Counted from the stretch's first letter, positions 14,834 through 22,409 are shown. The stretch is 22,463 nucleotides of DNA from CAYTCZ01 sp964436315 (GCA_964436315.1 CAYTCZ010000063.1:1-22463), one strand, 5' to 3'. The notes: generated by a model from the sequence alone, not told the origin. Made by a program: numbers and translations.

Positions 14834-15874
14834 CTACGCTCGAGCCTCGGCTGGAACAGGTGCCGTCTCTTCGACTTCGTCCTTGGCGCCTCGACCTGCC
14901 TCGCCGACCAACTCTTCCATGGTCTCGTCCTGTGCCCGCTCGATCGGGCGGATCGCGCGGAACGCGATGATGCTCACTGCGATGAGCACGAGGATTGCAA
15001 CGGCGCTTGCGAAGCCCCAGCGCGCGTTGATGATCACCTCTCGGAAGAGGAAGATCGAGATGTTCTCGGTCGCATCGCCCGGACCGCCCGTCGTGAGCAG
15101 GAACGCCGAGTCGAAGAGCTTTAGCGTCTCCATGCCGCGGATGATGATCGCGATCAGGATGATCGGCTTCATCATCGGGAGCATCAGGTAGCGGAACTGG
15201 TACCACCAGCCTGCGCCCAGGACGCGAGCTTGATTCAGCTGATCTTCCGGTATGGCTGCGAGGCCCGCGAGGAAGATCAAGAACATGAGCGGCGTCCACT
15301 GCCAGATGTCGACAGTCATCACCGACCAGATTGCGATGTCTGGGTTCGTGAGCCACGGGACCTTGATCTCGCCCGGAGCGATCGCCGACAACCCTTCGTT
15401 CAGGGGTCCGTCGATCTGGAAGATCATGAAGAACATGAAGCCCGTCACCGCCGGGACGACCATCATCGGGAGCAGGAAGAAGAGCGTCAGAATCCCGCGT
15501 CCCCGGAACTTGTTCACGAAGAGCAAGGCGAGGAAGAGGCCGATCGTGAATTCGACCCCGACAGCAACGACGGTGATCAGCACGGTCCTCCAGATGGCTT
15601 TCCAGAAGCGCATGCTGGTGAGGGCTTCCCAGTAGCCGTCGAACCAGTGCCAGTGGTTGTGTGCGCCCCAGACCGTGTCGCCGGAGAGCGGTGACCAGCT
15701 CGTGAAGCCGATGTAGATCGCTACTGCGGCCGGGAAGGCAATGATGAAGAGGAGATAGAGCCGGCTCGGGAGGACGAGCGCCTCTTTGACCCATCCCTCA
15801 CTGCGGCCGCCGAAGTCCAGCAGGCGCCTGCGTGGCGCCTGCTGGACGTCTACGTCGGATGTATGTGCCTCCAT
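14834..15874 (-). CDS. Carbohydrate ABC transporter permease, MalF/UgpA type
   Basis: A 346-residue permease. The cytoplasmic N-terminus (MEAHTSDVDVQQAPRRRLLD) leads to a first span YLLFIIAFPAAVAIYIGF, then a periplasmic region, then about five further spans. The EAA-type loop reads LNQARVLGAGWWYQFRYLML with PMMKP, followed by ETLKLFDSAFLLTTGGPGDA, a motif typical of CUT1 MalF-type permeases. The C-terminal tail is charged (EDEVEET-like). It pairs with the MalG-type permease. Immediately inside the coding region is a perfect 14-bp inverted repeat, described separately. No strong ribosome-binding site precedes ATG 15874 (AGCAGG abuts it), so translation may depend on the message structure. It lies 57 bases after the binding-protein gene, in the order expected for a binding protein-permease-permease-ATPase-ATPase operon. 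Confidence 0.92.
   Translation of the reverse strand: MEAHTSDVDVQQAPRRRLLDFGGRSEGWVKEALVLPSRLYLLFIIAFPAAVAIYIGFTSWSPLSGDTVWGAHNHWHWFDGYWEALTSMRFWKAIWRTVLITVVAVGVEFTIGLFLALLFVNKFRGRGILTLFFLLPMMVVPAVTGFMFFMIFQIDGPLNEGLSAIAPGEIKVPWLTNPDIAIWSVMTVDIWQWTPLMFLIFLAGLAAIPEDQLNQARVLGAGWWYQFRYLMLPMMKPIILIAIIIRGMETLKLFDSAFLLTTGGPGDATENISIFLFREVIINARWGFASAVAILVLIAVSIIAFRAIRPIERAQDETMEELVGEAGRGAKDEVEETAPVPAEARA
15815..15847. promoter_or_regulatory. Perfect 14-bp hairpin in first codons of permease
   Basis: GTCCAGCAGGCGCC (15815-15828), loop TGCGT, GGCGCCTGCTGGAC (15834-15847). In the transcript (minus strand) it spans codons about 10-20 of the MalF-type permease, coding DVQQAPRRRLLD. It lies some 85-115 bases past the binding-protein stop, where a stem could block 3' exonucleases and keep the binding-protein part of the message longer lived, as the malE-malF REP elements do. 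Confidence 0.7.
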
Positions 15875-15931
15875 CCTGCTCGATAGACCCCGTGTTTCTT
15901 GTGAGGTTAGCGCACCTTCCTTGTCGTTTGG

Positions 15932-17743
15932 CTATGTAGGCGTCGGCTCGTCGACCACCGGCGGGAACGCCGTTTTCAAGCTCGCCCAGCCTTCTGCCTG
16001 ACTCTCCGTCCCGAGTTCCTCGGTGATCTTGTTCCAGCGATCCTCGAGGTTCTTCATCGCGTCTGCTGACGACTGCTGATCGGTGAGGTGCTTCTGGAGC
16101 TCCTCGTCGAGCGCCTGACGGTAGGAGATGCCGCCGCGGAGCGTGATCGGCGGGCCCGTTCGCGGGATGATATCGCCGAACTTCTCGAGCGGCTGCTCGC
16201 CGTACCCGACTGCGACGAGCGGGTCGTCGAGCGAGTACGTGTGGTGTGGATCCTGGTATCCGGCCAGGTTTCCTGTCAGCCAGGTGTAGACACGCGCCCC
16301 ACCCGCCCACTGGAGGAACAGGTAGGCGGCCTCGTGGCGCGACGAATCGGCGAAGGCGTTCACGCCGTAGCTGATGTTGAAGAACACGATTGGCCTCCGG
16401 ATCAGAACCCCGTCGACGATTCGGCCGGGCGAGACTTCCGTCTCGAGACCGGCGATGAACGGGAAGTCCGGATCGCTGCGGAACAGCTTGGTGACGTTGG
16501 GGAACGTACCACCCATCAGGCCCTGGCCCTGGCCCATGAGCTGATACTGCGCGAGCCAGTCCTTCGTCAGCGCGCCGGGCTCAGACCACTGGAGCGAGCG
16601 CTTGTGCTCGTCAGCCGCGTTGATGCCCACGGCGTTGTTGACGTTCGCCGACATGTCGTCGTTGAAATAGACCATGTTCGGGTTCATCGACGGTACGAAG
16701 CGCTGCTGCCAGTTGACGATGCCCCAGAACACGGCCTTGCGCTCGATCGAGCCGAAGAACGGGTTCTGCAGGGTCTCGTCGCCGAGCTGCTCGCCGGCGT
16801 CTCGCGTGAAGAACTCCGCGACTTCGGCCTGCTCGTCCCACGTCTCTGGGAACCGGAGCTCACGGCCGTACTGATCCGCGAAATTGGCCTGCTCGGTGGG
16901 ATGGTTGAAGAGGTCCACGCGGTAGGCGTTCGGCTGCGTGTCGTTGTCGAAGGCAACGAAGTACGTGCTGCCCTTGTACTTCGTGAACAGGTTCACGGTC
17001 GACTCGCCACCGGCGTAGCCGTAGGTGGGATCGAGCCATTGCGGCTCGTACTTCTCAACGAACTCATCAAGCGGTCGCAGGAGACCTGCCTCGGCAAAGT
17101 CGCCCTGCTCCTCGATTGCAGAAGTCACACAGTCGAAGCTGCCGTTCTGCGTCGCCGCGTTCTGGAGGTTGTCCTGGTACTCCTCCTCGGGCGTCGTCTC
17201 GACGAATTCGATCTTGATGCCTGTCTCTTCCTCGAACAGCTGGACGTGGGACGGTGCACCTTCGGGGAAGGGAGTCTCAAACTGCGGTCGCGCGAAGTTC
17301 AGCACCTGGATGACGAGCGTGTCCGGAGCCGTCCCTGCTTCGACCATCTCGCGAAGCGCGAAGATCGCGCGGCCTTCCTCTGAGTCGAGCGGATACTGGT
17401 AGCGCTCGGCCCCGTCGAAGCCCGTCGGGCCCCCGTACATCCCCTCCGCGAGACCGTCATGAAGCGGCGCGGCCTCGGGCGGAGCTTTGGTCGGTGCCGG
17501 CTCTTCGGTCGGGGCAGCTGGCTCGGCGGGTGCCGGTTCAGGTGCCGGTTCAGGAGCTGGTTCCGGCGCCGGCTCTGCGGGCGGGGCAGGTTCGGCGGAA
17601 TCGTCGTCTCCGCCGCAGGCTGCAAGGAGAAGGCCGAAGCTCGTTGCGCCCGCACCGGCGACGAAGGCCTTTCGGCTGACCTTCTTGCCGAGAATCTCCT
17701 CGCTCGGGAGCTTCTCTTCCATTCTCTTCAAACGTTTCTTCAT
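15932..17743 (-). CDS. Large extracellular solute-binding lipoprotein (paralogue 2, operon first gene)
   Basis: A 603-residue solute-binding protein, first gene of the transporter operon. A basic N-terminus (MKKRLKRMEEKLPSEEILGK) precedes VSRKAFVAGAGATSFGLLLA and AC, giving a lipobox Cys at about 43; the R-K pair is a variant of the Tat twin arginine. A low-complexity PAPEP linker (about 50-85) follows. The mature domain has GFDGAERYQYPLDSEEGRAI, VQLFEEETGIKIEF and AAYLFLQWAGGARVYTW, with matching segments in the orphan paralogue at 8572-10293. Its length is close to GlpV-type polyol binding proteins, not typical MalE-type ones. GGAGGAG 7 bases before ATG 17743 is a strong ribosome-binding site. 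Transcription probably starts near 17908, giving a leader of roughly 165 bases. The ligand is unknown. Confidence 0.92.
   Translation of the reverse strand: MKKRLKRMEEKLPSEEILGKKVSRKAFVAGAGATSFGLLLAACGGDDDSAEPAPPAEPAPEPAPEPAPEPAPAEPAAPTEEPAPTKAPPEAAPLHDGLAEGMYGGPTGFDGAERYQYPLDSEEGRAIFALREMVEAGTAPDTLVIQVLNFARPQFETPFPEGAPSHVQLFEEETGIKIEFVETTPEEEYQDNLQNAATQNGSFDCVTSAIEEQGDFAEAGLLRPLDEFVEKYEPQWLDPTYGYAGGESTVNLFTKYKGSTYFVAFDNDTQPNAYRVDLFNHPTEQANFADQYGRELRFPETWDEQAEVAEFFTRDAGEQLGDETLQNPFFGSIERKAVFWGIVNWQQRFVPSMNPNMVYFNDDMSANVNNAVGINAADEHKRSLQWSEPGALTKDWLAQYQLMGQGQGLMGGTFPNVTKLFRSDPDFPFIAGLETEVSPGRIVDGVLIRRPIVFFNISYGVNAFADSSRHEAAYLFLQWAGGARVYTWLTGNLAGYQDPHHTYSLDDPLVAVGYGEQPLEKFGDIIPRTGPPITLRGGISYRQALDEELQKHLTDQQSSADAMKNLEDRWNKITEELGTESQAEGWASLKTAFPPVVDEPTPT
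17529..17576. repeat. 12-bp tandem repeat coding the PAPEP linker
   Basis: GGTGCCGGTTCA occurs twice in succession (17529-17540, 17541-17552), followed by two diverged copies (17553-17564, 17565-17576). It encodes the E-P-A-P linker of the binding lipoprotein. Such in-frame repeats change copy number by slippage without breaking the gene. The linker holds the binding domain away from the membrane. Confidence 0.75.
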
Positions 17744-17889
17744 TGGCTCACTCCTCCAAAACGAGACGACAGACCCGAGAAAGAACAGTCACTTCCCTCA
17801 AGTGCTCGAGGAAAGCATGAAAACGTCCTACAACCTCCTCTTCTCCTAGTCAAGGCGAAAGCACGAGCGTGCCTCGCCGTGCGCACACC

Positions 17890-17908
17890 GTTCCGAACAC
17901 CCGAACAG
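17890..17908. promoter_or_regulatory. Candidate GntR operator at transporter promoter
   Basis: GTTCCGAACAC (17890-17900) contains the palindrome GTTC-C-GAAC and is followed by a partial direct repeat, CCGAACAC/CCGAACAG (17893-17908). The exact reverse complement GTGTTCGGAAC occurs at 18055-18065, at the start of the regulator gene. The two placements, by the predicted transporter start and by the regulator's own start, are what a divergently acting autoregulated repressor would use. Confidence 0.45.
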
Positions 17909-17914
17909 CACGCG

Positions 17915-17943
17915 TATATATCAGCCCCCTTTCTCCTTGTCCA
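17915..17943 (-). promoter_or_regulatory. Candidate promoter of transporter operon
   Basis: On the minus strand TGGACA (17943-17938) and TATATA (17920-17915) are separated by 17 bases, a good housekeeping-type pair in otherwise GC-rich DNA. The predicted start near 17908 leaves a leader of about 165 bases before the binding-protein gene. The palindrome at 17890-17898 would lie just past the start, where a bound repressor blocks transcription. Confidence 0.55.
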
Positions 17944-18045
17944 ATTCCTTCGAGTGCCACGGGAGTGTGCTTCAACCAATCGACTACGACCGCCGATCTA
18001 CTCGCGGTCTCGACTATTTGACGATGCTCGGCCGAGGTTGTTAGC

Positions 18046-18858
18046 GTGCCTCGAGTGTTCGGAACAGTGGACCAGTCAGCGGAACAGTCGCCGCCGGCCG
18101 CGGGCCACGTGGCACCGCAGGTTCGGCCGGTTCGGCGCGGAACGCTTCCCGCCTCAATCGCCGAGCAGCTCCGCGACCAGATCAGGCGTGGCCAACTCCG
18201 TCCCGGGGATCAGCTCCCTGGCCACCGCGAGCTCGCGGCGAGCTTCTCGGTGAGCGTCGGCTCGGTGCGCGAGGCGATCAGCATGCTCGTCAGCGAGGGT
18301 CTCGTTGTTACCCAGGCCGGTCGCGGAACGTACGTCGCGGCCGACGTGGCGGAGCCGCCCGGGGTGCTCCCGCCGCCGCCTTCGCGTCCGCTCGAGGCGG
18401 ACGAGGTTGCGGAGTTGACCGAGGCGCGCGAGGTGATCGAGTCAGAACTTGCGGCTATGGCGGCCGAACGGGCAACCCCGGCTCAGGTTGCCGATCTGGA
18501 GGCGGCTCTGAAGGGCATGGAAGCGGCGGCCGCCGATCCGATCAAATACGGCGAGGCCGACGTCGAGTTCCACCTGGTGCTGGCTCGCGCCTCGGGCAAC
18601 CGGTACCTGCTTCAAGCGATGGTCGACGTCCGCTCTCTTCTCCGCCAGGATATGGAACTCGGCGCCGAGGCGGCAATCCGACGGTTTGGCGATCTGCAGT
18701 ACAGCGTCGATTCGCACCGCAAGCTCACGGCAGCTGTCAAGAAGGGGGAAGCGGACGCGGCGCGCGACGTGATGCTCGAGATGGTTCGCCGAAACCACGA
18801 GTTCGTCCTTGCGCTCTACGCGCTCGGGTCTGAGACGTCGTCGAGTGCTGCAGGCTAG
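18046..18858 (+). CDS. GntR-family regulator with FCD ligand domain
   Basis: A 270-residue FadR-subfamily regulator. The winged helix spans about 32-98: SIAEQLRDQIRRGQLRPGDQ, then LPGHRELAASFSVSVGSVRE and GLVVTQAGRGTYV. A proline linker leads to an all-helical FCD domain from about 118. The metal/ligand residues of FCD proteins are visible as D172 and H176 in ADVEFHLVLARASGN, H224 in VDSHRKL and H251 in RRNHEFV. Such proteins bind carboxylic or sugar acids and repress catabolic genes. It heads a plus-strand operon with the three enzymes below and faces the transporter operon. The start is doubtful: GTG 18046 has no ribosome-binding site, the first 28 residues look unconserved, and GTG 18109 is a plausible alternative. 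Confidence 0.92.
   Translation: MPRVFGTVDQSAEQSPPAAGHVAPQVRPVRRGTLPASIAEQLRDQIRRGQLRPGDQLPGHRELAASFSVSVGSVREAISMLVSEGLVVTQAGRGTYVAADVAEPPGVLPPPPSRPLEADEVAELTEAREVIESELAAMAAERATPAQVADLEAALKGMEAAAADPIKYGEADVEFHLVLARASGNRYLLQAMVDVRSLLRQDMELGAEAAIRRFGDLQYSVDSHRKLTAAVKKGEADAARDVMLEMVRRNHEFVLALYALGSETSSSAAG
18055..18088. promoter_or_regulatory. Second candidate operator at start of regulator gene
   Basis: GTGTTCGGAAC (18055-18065) holds the palindrome GTTC-G-GAAC. The half-motif CGGAACAGT recurs at 18060-18068 and 18080-18088, 20 bases apart, about two helical turns. It falls inside the first codons if the GTG at 18046 is the start, or upstream of the gene if translation begins at a later GTG such as 18109. 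Confidence 0.4.
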
Positions 18859-18894
18859 CAACCGTGTTTGACGGGCTCTTGAGGGGAGACGGAG

Positions 18895-20061
18895 ATGGCC
18901 TGGGATAGCGTCCACCTGTTCACCTGCCGGACTGCGGTGAACTACGGCTTTGGCGCCTCCGAAGCGATCGGTGATCAGCTAACGGCGCTCGGAGTGACCA
19001 GGGCTCTCGTCGTTTCCGATCCGGGAGTGGCCGGCGCCGGGATCGTCAAGCAGATCGTCGGTCAGATCCACGAGGCCGGCGTCGCGACGGAGGTGTACGA
19101 CCAGACGGAACCGAATCCGACCGTTCAGAACGTTCATGCGGCTGCCGAGCTCTATGCCGCGCAGGGATGCGATGGGCTCGTTGGCGTCGGGGGCGGTAGC
19201 TCGATGGACGGGGCAAAGGGCGCGGGGGTCATCGCGACGAACGGCGGTCACATCACCGGTTATGCGGGGAGAGACCAGGTCCCCAACGACATTCCGCCCC
19301 TGATCTGCATCCCGACCACGTGTGGAACCGGCTCTGAGGTGACAGGAGTCTCGGTGATCTCGGACGTCGAGGATCACTTCAAGGCGGTGCTCTCGTCTCC
19401 ACGGCTCTGGGCCCGAGTTGCCATCGTCGATCCGAATCTCGTTCTATCGGCTCCGCCCGGCGTCATCGCAGCGACCGGGGCGGATGCCCTGTGCCATGCG
19501 GTCGAGTCGTTCGTCAACCGCGGCTCGGATCCGCTGCTCGATTCGATCAACATCGCGGCCATTCGCATGATTGGGGCCAACTTGCGCCCAGCGGTCGAGA
19601 GTCGAGACCGCGATGCCATCGGCCAGATGTCCCTGGCGAGCACGATGGCGGGAATCGCCTTCAACATGAACGCAAACGCGATCGTCCACGCGGCGTCCAC
19701 TCCGGTGACGGCTCACCACGAGGTGCCGCACGGCGTGGCAAACGCCATCTTCATGCCGGCGGGGCTCGACTTCCTCCGCCCGGCGTGTGAGGAGAAGTAT
19801 GCCGAGGTAGCCGAGGCGCTCGGCGAAGATGTCTCCGGTCTCGACGAGTCTGAGGCGGCAGAGCGTGGTGTTCAGGCGATCCGTGATCTGCTCCGCGATG
19901 TGGGACTGCCGGCATCGCTCCGTGAGTTCGGTATCGATCCGTCTGACCTGGACATCCCCAAGCTCGTGGCGGACGCGATGAAGAGCCGAAACATCGCAAC
20001 GAATCCGCGACCGGTCACGGAAGACGATCTCGCCGAGCTCTATCGCGTGGTCGGCGGGTAG
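18895..20061 (+). CDS. Iron-containing alcohol dehydrogenase
   Basis: A 388-residue group III Fe-ADH of normal length. GVGGGSSMDGAKG (about 97-109) is the NAD-binding glycine turn, and IPTTCGTGSEVTGVSVISD is the family signature. The iron ligands are all present: D197 and H201 in ATGADALCHAVESF, H265 in AIVHAAS, and H279 in HHEVPHGVANA. Relatives include lactaldehyde reductase (FucO), 1,3-propanediol, glycerol, methanol and hydroxyacid dehydrogenases; the motifs do not separate them. It would oxidise an alcohol or reduce an aldehyde with NAD in the cytosol. GGGGAGACGGAG before ATG 18895 is a good ribosome-binding site. It follows the regulator by 36 bases and precedes the dehydratase by 57, so all are likely one transcript. 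A polyol substrate would suit the transporter type; that is inference. Confidence 0.93.
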   Translation: MAWDSVHLFTCRTAVNYGFGASEAIGDQLTALGVTRALVVSDPGVAGAGIVKQIVGQIHEAGVATEVYDQTEPNPTVQNVHAAAELYAAQGCDGLVGVGGGSSMDGAKGAGVIATNGGHITGYAGRDQVPNDIPPLICIPTTCGTGSEVTGVSVISDVEDHFKAVLSSPRLWARVAIVDPNLVLSAPPGVIAATGADALCHAVESFVNRGSDPLLDSINIAAIRMIGANLRPAVESRDRDAIGQMSLASTMAGIAFNMNANAIVHAASTPVTAHHEVPHGVANAIFMPAGLDFLRPACEEKYAEVAEALGEDVSGLDESEAAERGVQAIRDLLRDVGLPASLREFGIDPSDLDIPKLVADAMKSRNIATNPRPVTEDDLAELYRVVGG

Positions 20062-20118
20062 CGGCCAAGGGAGCGGCGGCAAGCCGGAAACGACAAGCGA
20101 GGATGACAGGTAGGACGA

Positions 20119-21330
20119 ATGAGGATTTCAGAAGTCAAGACTCATCTGGTGGACGCACCGATACCCGAGGAGCATCGGGTTCGGAGCGGGGCGGGCTACA
20201 AGCTGGCCCGACAGGCGGCCTTCGTCGAGATCAAGACCGACGAGGGCATCTCAGGCTACGGGCCGTGTTCATTCGGAAGTGCGTCGCTCGATCTCGGATC
20301 TGTGGCGTCGATGATCGACAACACGTTCGCGGCAGCTCTAGTGGGTGAGGATCCCCACCGGATCGAACACATCTGGGACAAGATCTACTACGGCTCGATC
20401 GTCCGCGTCCACGGGTATCGAGGAGTCGGCGTCGCCAGTCTCTCGGCCATCGACATCGCCCTCTGGGATATCAAGGGCAAGGCGCTCGGGGCTCCGATCT
20501 ACGAGCTCCTTGGGGGGGCGGTCACGGATCCGGTTCCCGCCTACTCGAGTTCCGTCTACTGGGCTCCGCCTGGCGAGGCCGCCGCACAGGCACGCGATTT
20601 CGTCGAGCGAGGCTTCAGGGCCTTCAAGGTGAAGGTCGGGCTCGACGTCGAGAACGACATCGCCTCGCTCCATGCGATTCGCGAAGAGGTCGGCTACGAG
20701 GTCGACATGATGGTCGACGCAAATCAGTGCTACACGCGCCACCTCGCCCTTCGGGTCGGGAGGGAGTGCGAGAAGCTGAACGCAGTCTTCTTCGAGGAAC
20801 CGCTCCCGATCGACGACGTCGAAGGACACGTCTTTCTCGCCGACAAGCTCGATGTTCGGATAGCGACGGGCGAGAACATGTACACGCGCTGGGACTTCAT
20901 GCCGTTTCTGACGTCCGGCGGCATCCACGTCGTGCAGGCAGATGCCTCGCGGGTCGGGGGCATCAGCGAGGCGAAGAAGATCTTCGACCTCGCCGGGGCG
21001 TTCCATGTCCACGCGATACCCCACACGTTCTCGGACGCGTTGACCACACTCGCATCGCTGCATCTCGTCGCGGCGTCGACACATGCTCCGCTTATCGAGT
21101 ACGACGCCACCTATAACCCGATCCAGACGGGGCTGGTCACGAATCCGCCCGAGGTTCACGACAGCGTCATCGAGCTCCCAACCGAACCGGGACTTGGCGT
21201 TGAGATCGACTGGGACTTCGTGCGCGATCACCCGTATACAGGGGAGATCGGAATCGGCGCAGGATCGAGACCGGCCTTCGGAGTCAGGAGCGAAGTGATC
21301 GCCGACCGCACCGCGACGTCACTCACCTAA
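20119..21330 (+). CDS. Enolase-superfamily acid-sugar dehydratase (mandelate racemase subgroup)
   Basis: A 403-residue MR/MLE protein. The N-terminal capping domain (to about 125) includes VEIKTDEGISGYG and ends in SAIDIALWDIKGKALGAPIY. In the barrel, K170-V-K172 on strand 2 is the K-x-K base pair. Metal ligands are D200 in MVDANQ, E226 in FFEEP and E252 in ATGENMY. D275 in VVQADASRVGG with H302 in HAIPHTF forms the His-Asp dyad that defines the mandelate racemase subgroup. Such enzymes dehydrate sugar acids (gluconate, galactonate, arabinonate, fuconate, rhamnonate) to 2-keto-3-deoxy acids. Its product would suit the FAH-type or DapA-type enzymes elsewhere in the window. It is coupled to the downstream zinc dehydrogenase by a 15-base gap. 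The subgroup is confident; the substrate is not. Confidence 0.93.
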   Translation: MRISEVKTHLVDAPIPEEHRVRSGAGYKLARQAAFVEIKTDEGISGYGPCSFGSASLDLGSVASMIDNTFAAALVGEDPHRIEHIWDKIYYGSIVRVHGYRGVGVASLSAIDIALWDIKGKALGAPIYELLGGAVTDPVPAYSSSVYWAPPGEAAAQARDFVERGFRAFKVKVGLDVENDIASLHAIREEVGYEVDMMVDANQCYTRHLALRVGRECEKLNAVFFEEPLPIDDVEGHVFLADKLDVRIATGENMYTRWDFMPFLTSGGIHVVQADASRVGGISEAKKIFDLAGAFHVHAIPHTFSDALTTLASLHLVAASTHAPLIEYDATYNPIQTGLVTNPPEVHDSVIELPTEPGLGVEIDWDFVRDHPYTGEIGIGAGSRPAFGVRSEVIADRTATSLT

Positions 21331-21345
21331 GTCGCAGGAAACGAT

Positions 21346-22365
21346 TTGAAGGCACTCGCCAAGCTCGCGCCAGGGCCCGGAAACGTCGGCCTCGCCGATC
21401 GAGAGCCACGCAGCGTTGGAATTGGCGAAGCGCTGCTCGAGGTGCGTGGAGCAGGCGTCTGCGGAACCGACCTCCACATCTTCGACGACGAATTCAAGAC
21501 TGATCCTCCGGTGACAATGGGTCACGAAGTCTCCGGCGTGGTCGCCCAGGTCGGGGACGGTGCCGACGAAGGCCTCCTTGGATCGCGAGTCGTCGCTGAG
21601 ACGTACTACTCGACATGTGGGGTATGCGAGTGGTGTCGGGGCGGCCGGACGAACCTCTGTCCCGAGCGGAAGTCGATCGGCTCGACTGTCGATGGCGCGT
21701 TCACGAGTTCCGTCGTCGTGCCGGCGCGCAACCTGCACGAGATTCCAGACTGGCTCGACGAGCACGCCGCCTCGCTTGCGGAACCCCTCGCGTGCGTCTG
21801 CCACTGTCTCTGTGATCCGGGGAAAGTCGTCGCCGGCGATCGAGTTCTCGTGACCGGCCCCGGGCCCGTCGGGCTCCTCGCAGCGCAGGTGGCCCGAACG
21901 CTCGGTGGAACCGTGCTCGTCACTGGTTTGGCCTCGGACCGCGTCCGACTTGGGAAGGCCGAAGAGCTTGGTTTCGACACTGCCTTGGCAGATGATTCGG
22001 ATGCCATTCGCTCCTACACGGGCGGGCGCGGGTTCGACGTCACGATTGAATGCTCGGGGAGCGGAGGGGGCGCGGCGGCGTGCCTCAACTACCCGCGCCG
22101 AGGCGCACGGTACGTGCAAATTGGCGTGTTCGGAAAGCCCGTTACCGTGCCGCTCGATGGACTGTTCGAGCGCGAGCTCGTTGCGACCTCAGGCTTCGCC
22201 TCGACGCCGCGATCATGGCGACGCGCGATGTCGTTTATCGAGCACCGAAGCGTCGCGCTCGAGCCTCTGGTGAGCGAGGTCGTAGCGCTCGACGAGTGGG
22301 AACGTGTCTTCGAGGCCACACGGGCAGGACAGGGAGTCAAGTACGTATTCGACCCAAGGCTCTGA
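21346..22365 (+). CDS. Zinc-binding medium-chain alcohol/polyol dehydrogenase
   Basis: A 339-residue MDR protein. The catalytic zinc site has C39 in GAGVCGTDLHIF and H60-E61 in GHEVSGVV, with a further acidic contact at E146 in SLAEPLAC. C91, C94, C97 and C105 (CGVCEWCRGGRTNLC) bind the structural zinc. The Rossmann motif is VLVTGPGPVGLLAAQVARTL. The sequence resembles sorbitol, threonine and galactitol-phosphate dehydrogenases more than ethanol dehydrogenases. It would oxidise a secondary alcohol of a sugar, polyol or sugar acid with NAD. I chose TTG at 21346 because AGGAA is 5 bases upstream and the chain begins properly at MKALAKLAPGPGNV. It is the last gene of the regulator-led operon and is followed by two possible hairpins. 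Confidence 0.92.
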   Translation: MKALAKLAPGPGNVGLADREPRSVGIGEALLEVRGAGVCGTDLHIFDDEFKTDPPVTMGHEVSGVVAQVGDGADEGLLGSRVVAETYYSTCGVCEWCRGGRTNLCPERKSIGSTVDGAFTSSVVVPARNLHEIPDWLDEHAASLAEPLACVCHCLCDPGKVVAGDRVLVTGPGPVGLLAAQVARTLGGTVLVTGLASDRVRLGKAEELGFDTALADDSDAIRSYTGGRGFDVTIECSGSGGGAAACLNYPRRGARYVQIGVFGKPVTVPLDGLFERELVATSGFASTPRSWRRAMSFIEHRSVALEPLVSEVVALDEWERVFEATRAGQGVKYVFDPRL

Positions 22366-22409
22366 CCGTGTCGCTGTGGCCTCTCCGGTAAGTACCCACC
22401 CCGCCTGTC

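Larger units (their letters stand above)
17744..18045. other. 302-base divergent control region
   Basis: No gene fits here. It separates the transporter operon (minus) from the regulator-led operon (plus). It contains a minus-strand promoter, a GTTC-S-GAAC palindrome, the palindrome GCACG-AG-CGTGC (17861-17872), a weak leader stem (17792-17815) and one copy of GCGTGCCTCG (17867-17876) that recurs at 18044-18053. A second, weaker minus-strand promoter candidate is TTGACT, 17 bp, TAGGAC (17825-17853). Confidence 0.7.

Noticed and set aside
16088..17383. Open plus-strand frame of about 431 codons opposite the binding protein
   Set aside because: Low-complexity Leu/Val/Arg/Glu text mirroring the binding-protein codons. 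No ribosome-binding site or domain; the opposite strand has signal peptide, lipobox and paralogue support.
17529..17576. 12-bp repeats considered as a CRISPR or mobile-element repeat
   Set aside because: Units are contiguous, in frame, and code a Pro-Ala-Glu linker of a lipoprotein.
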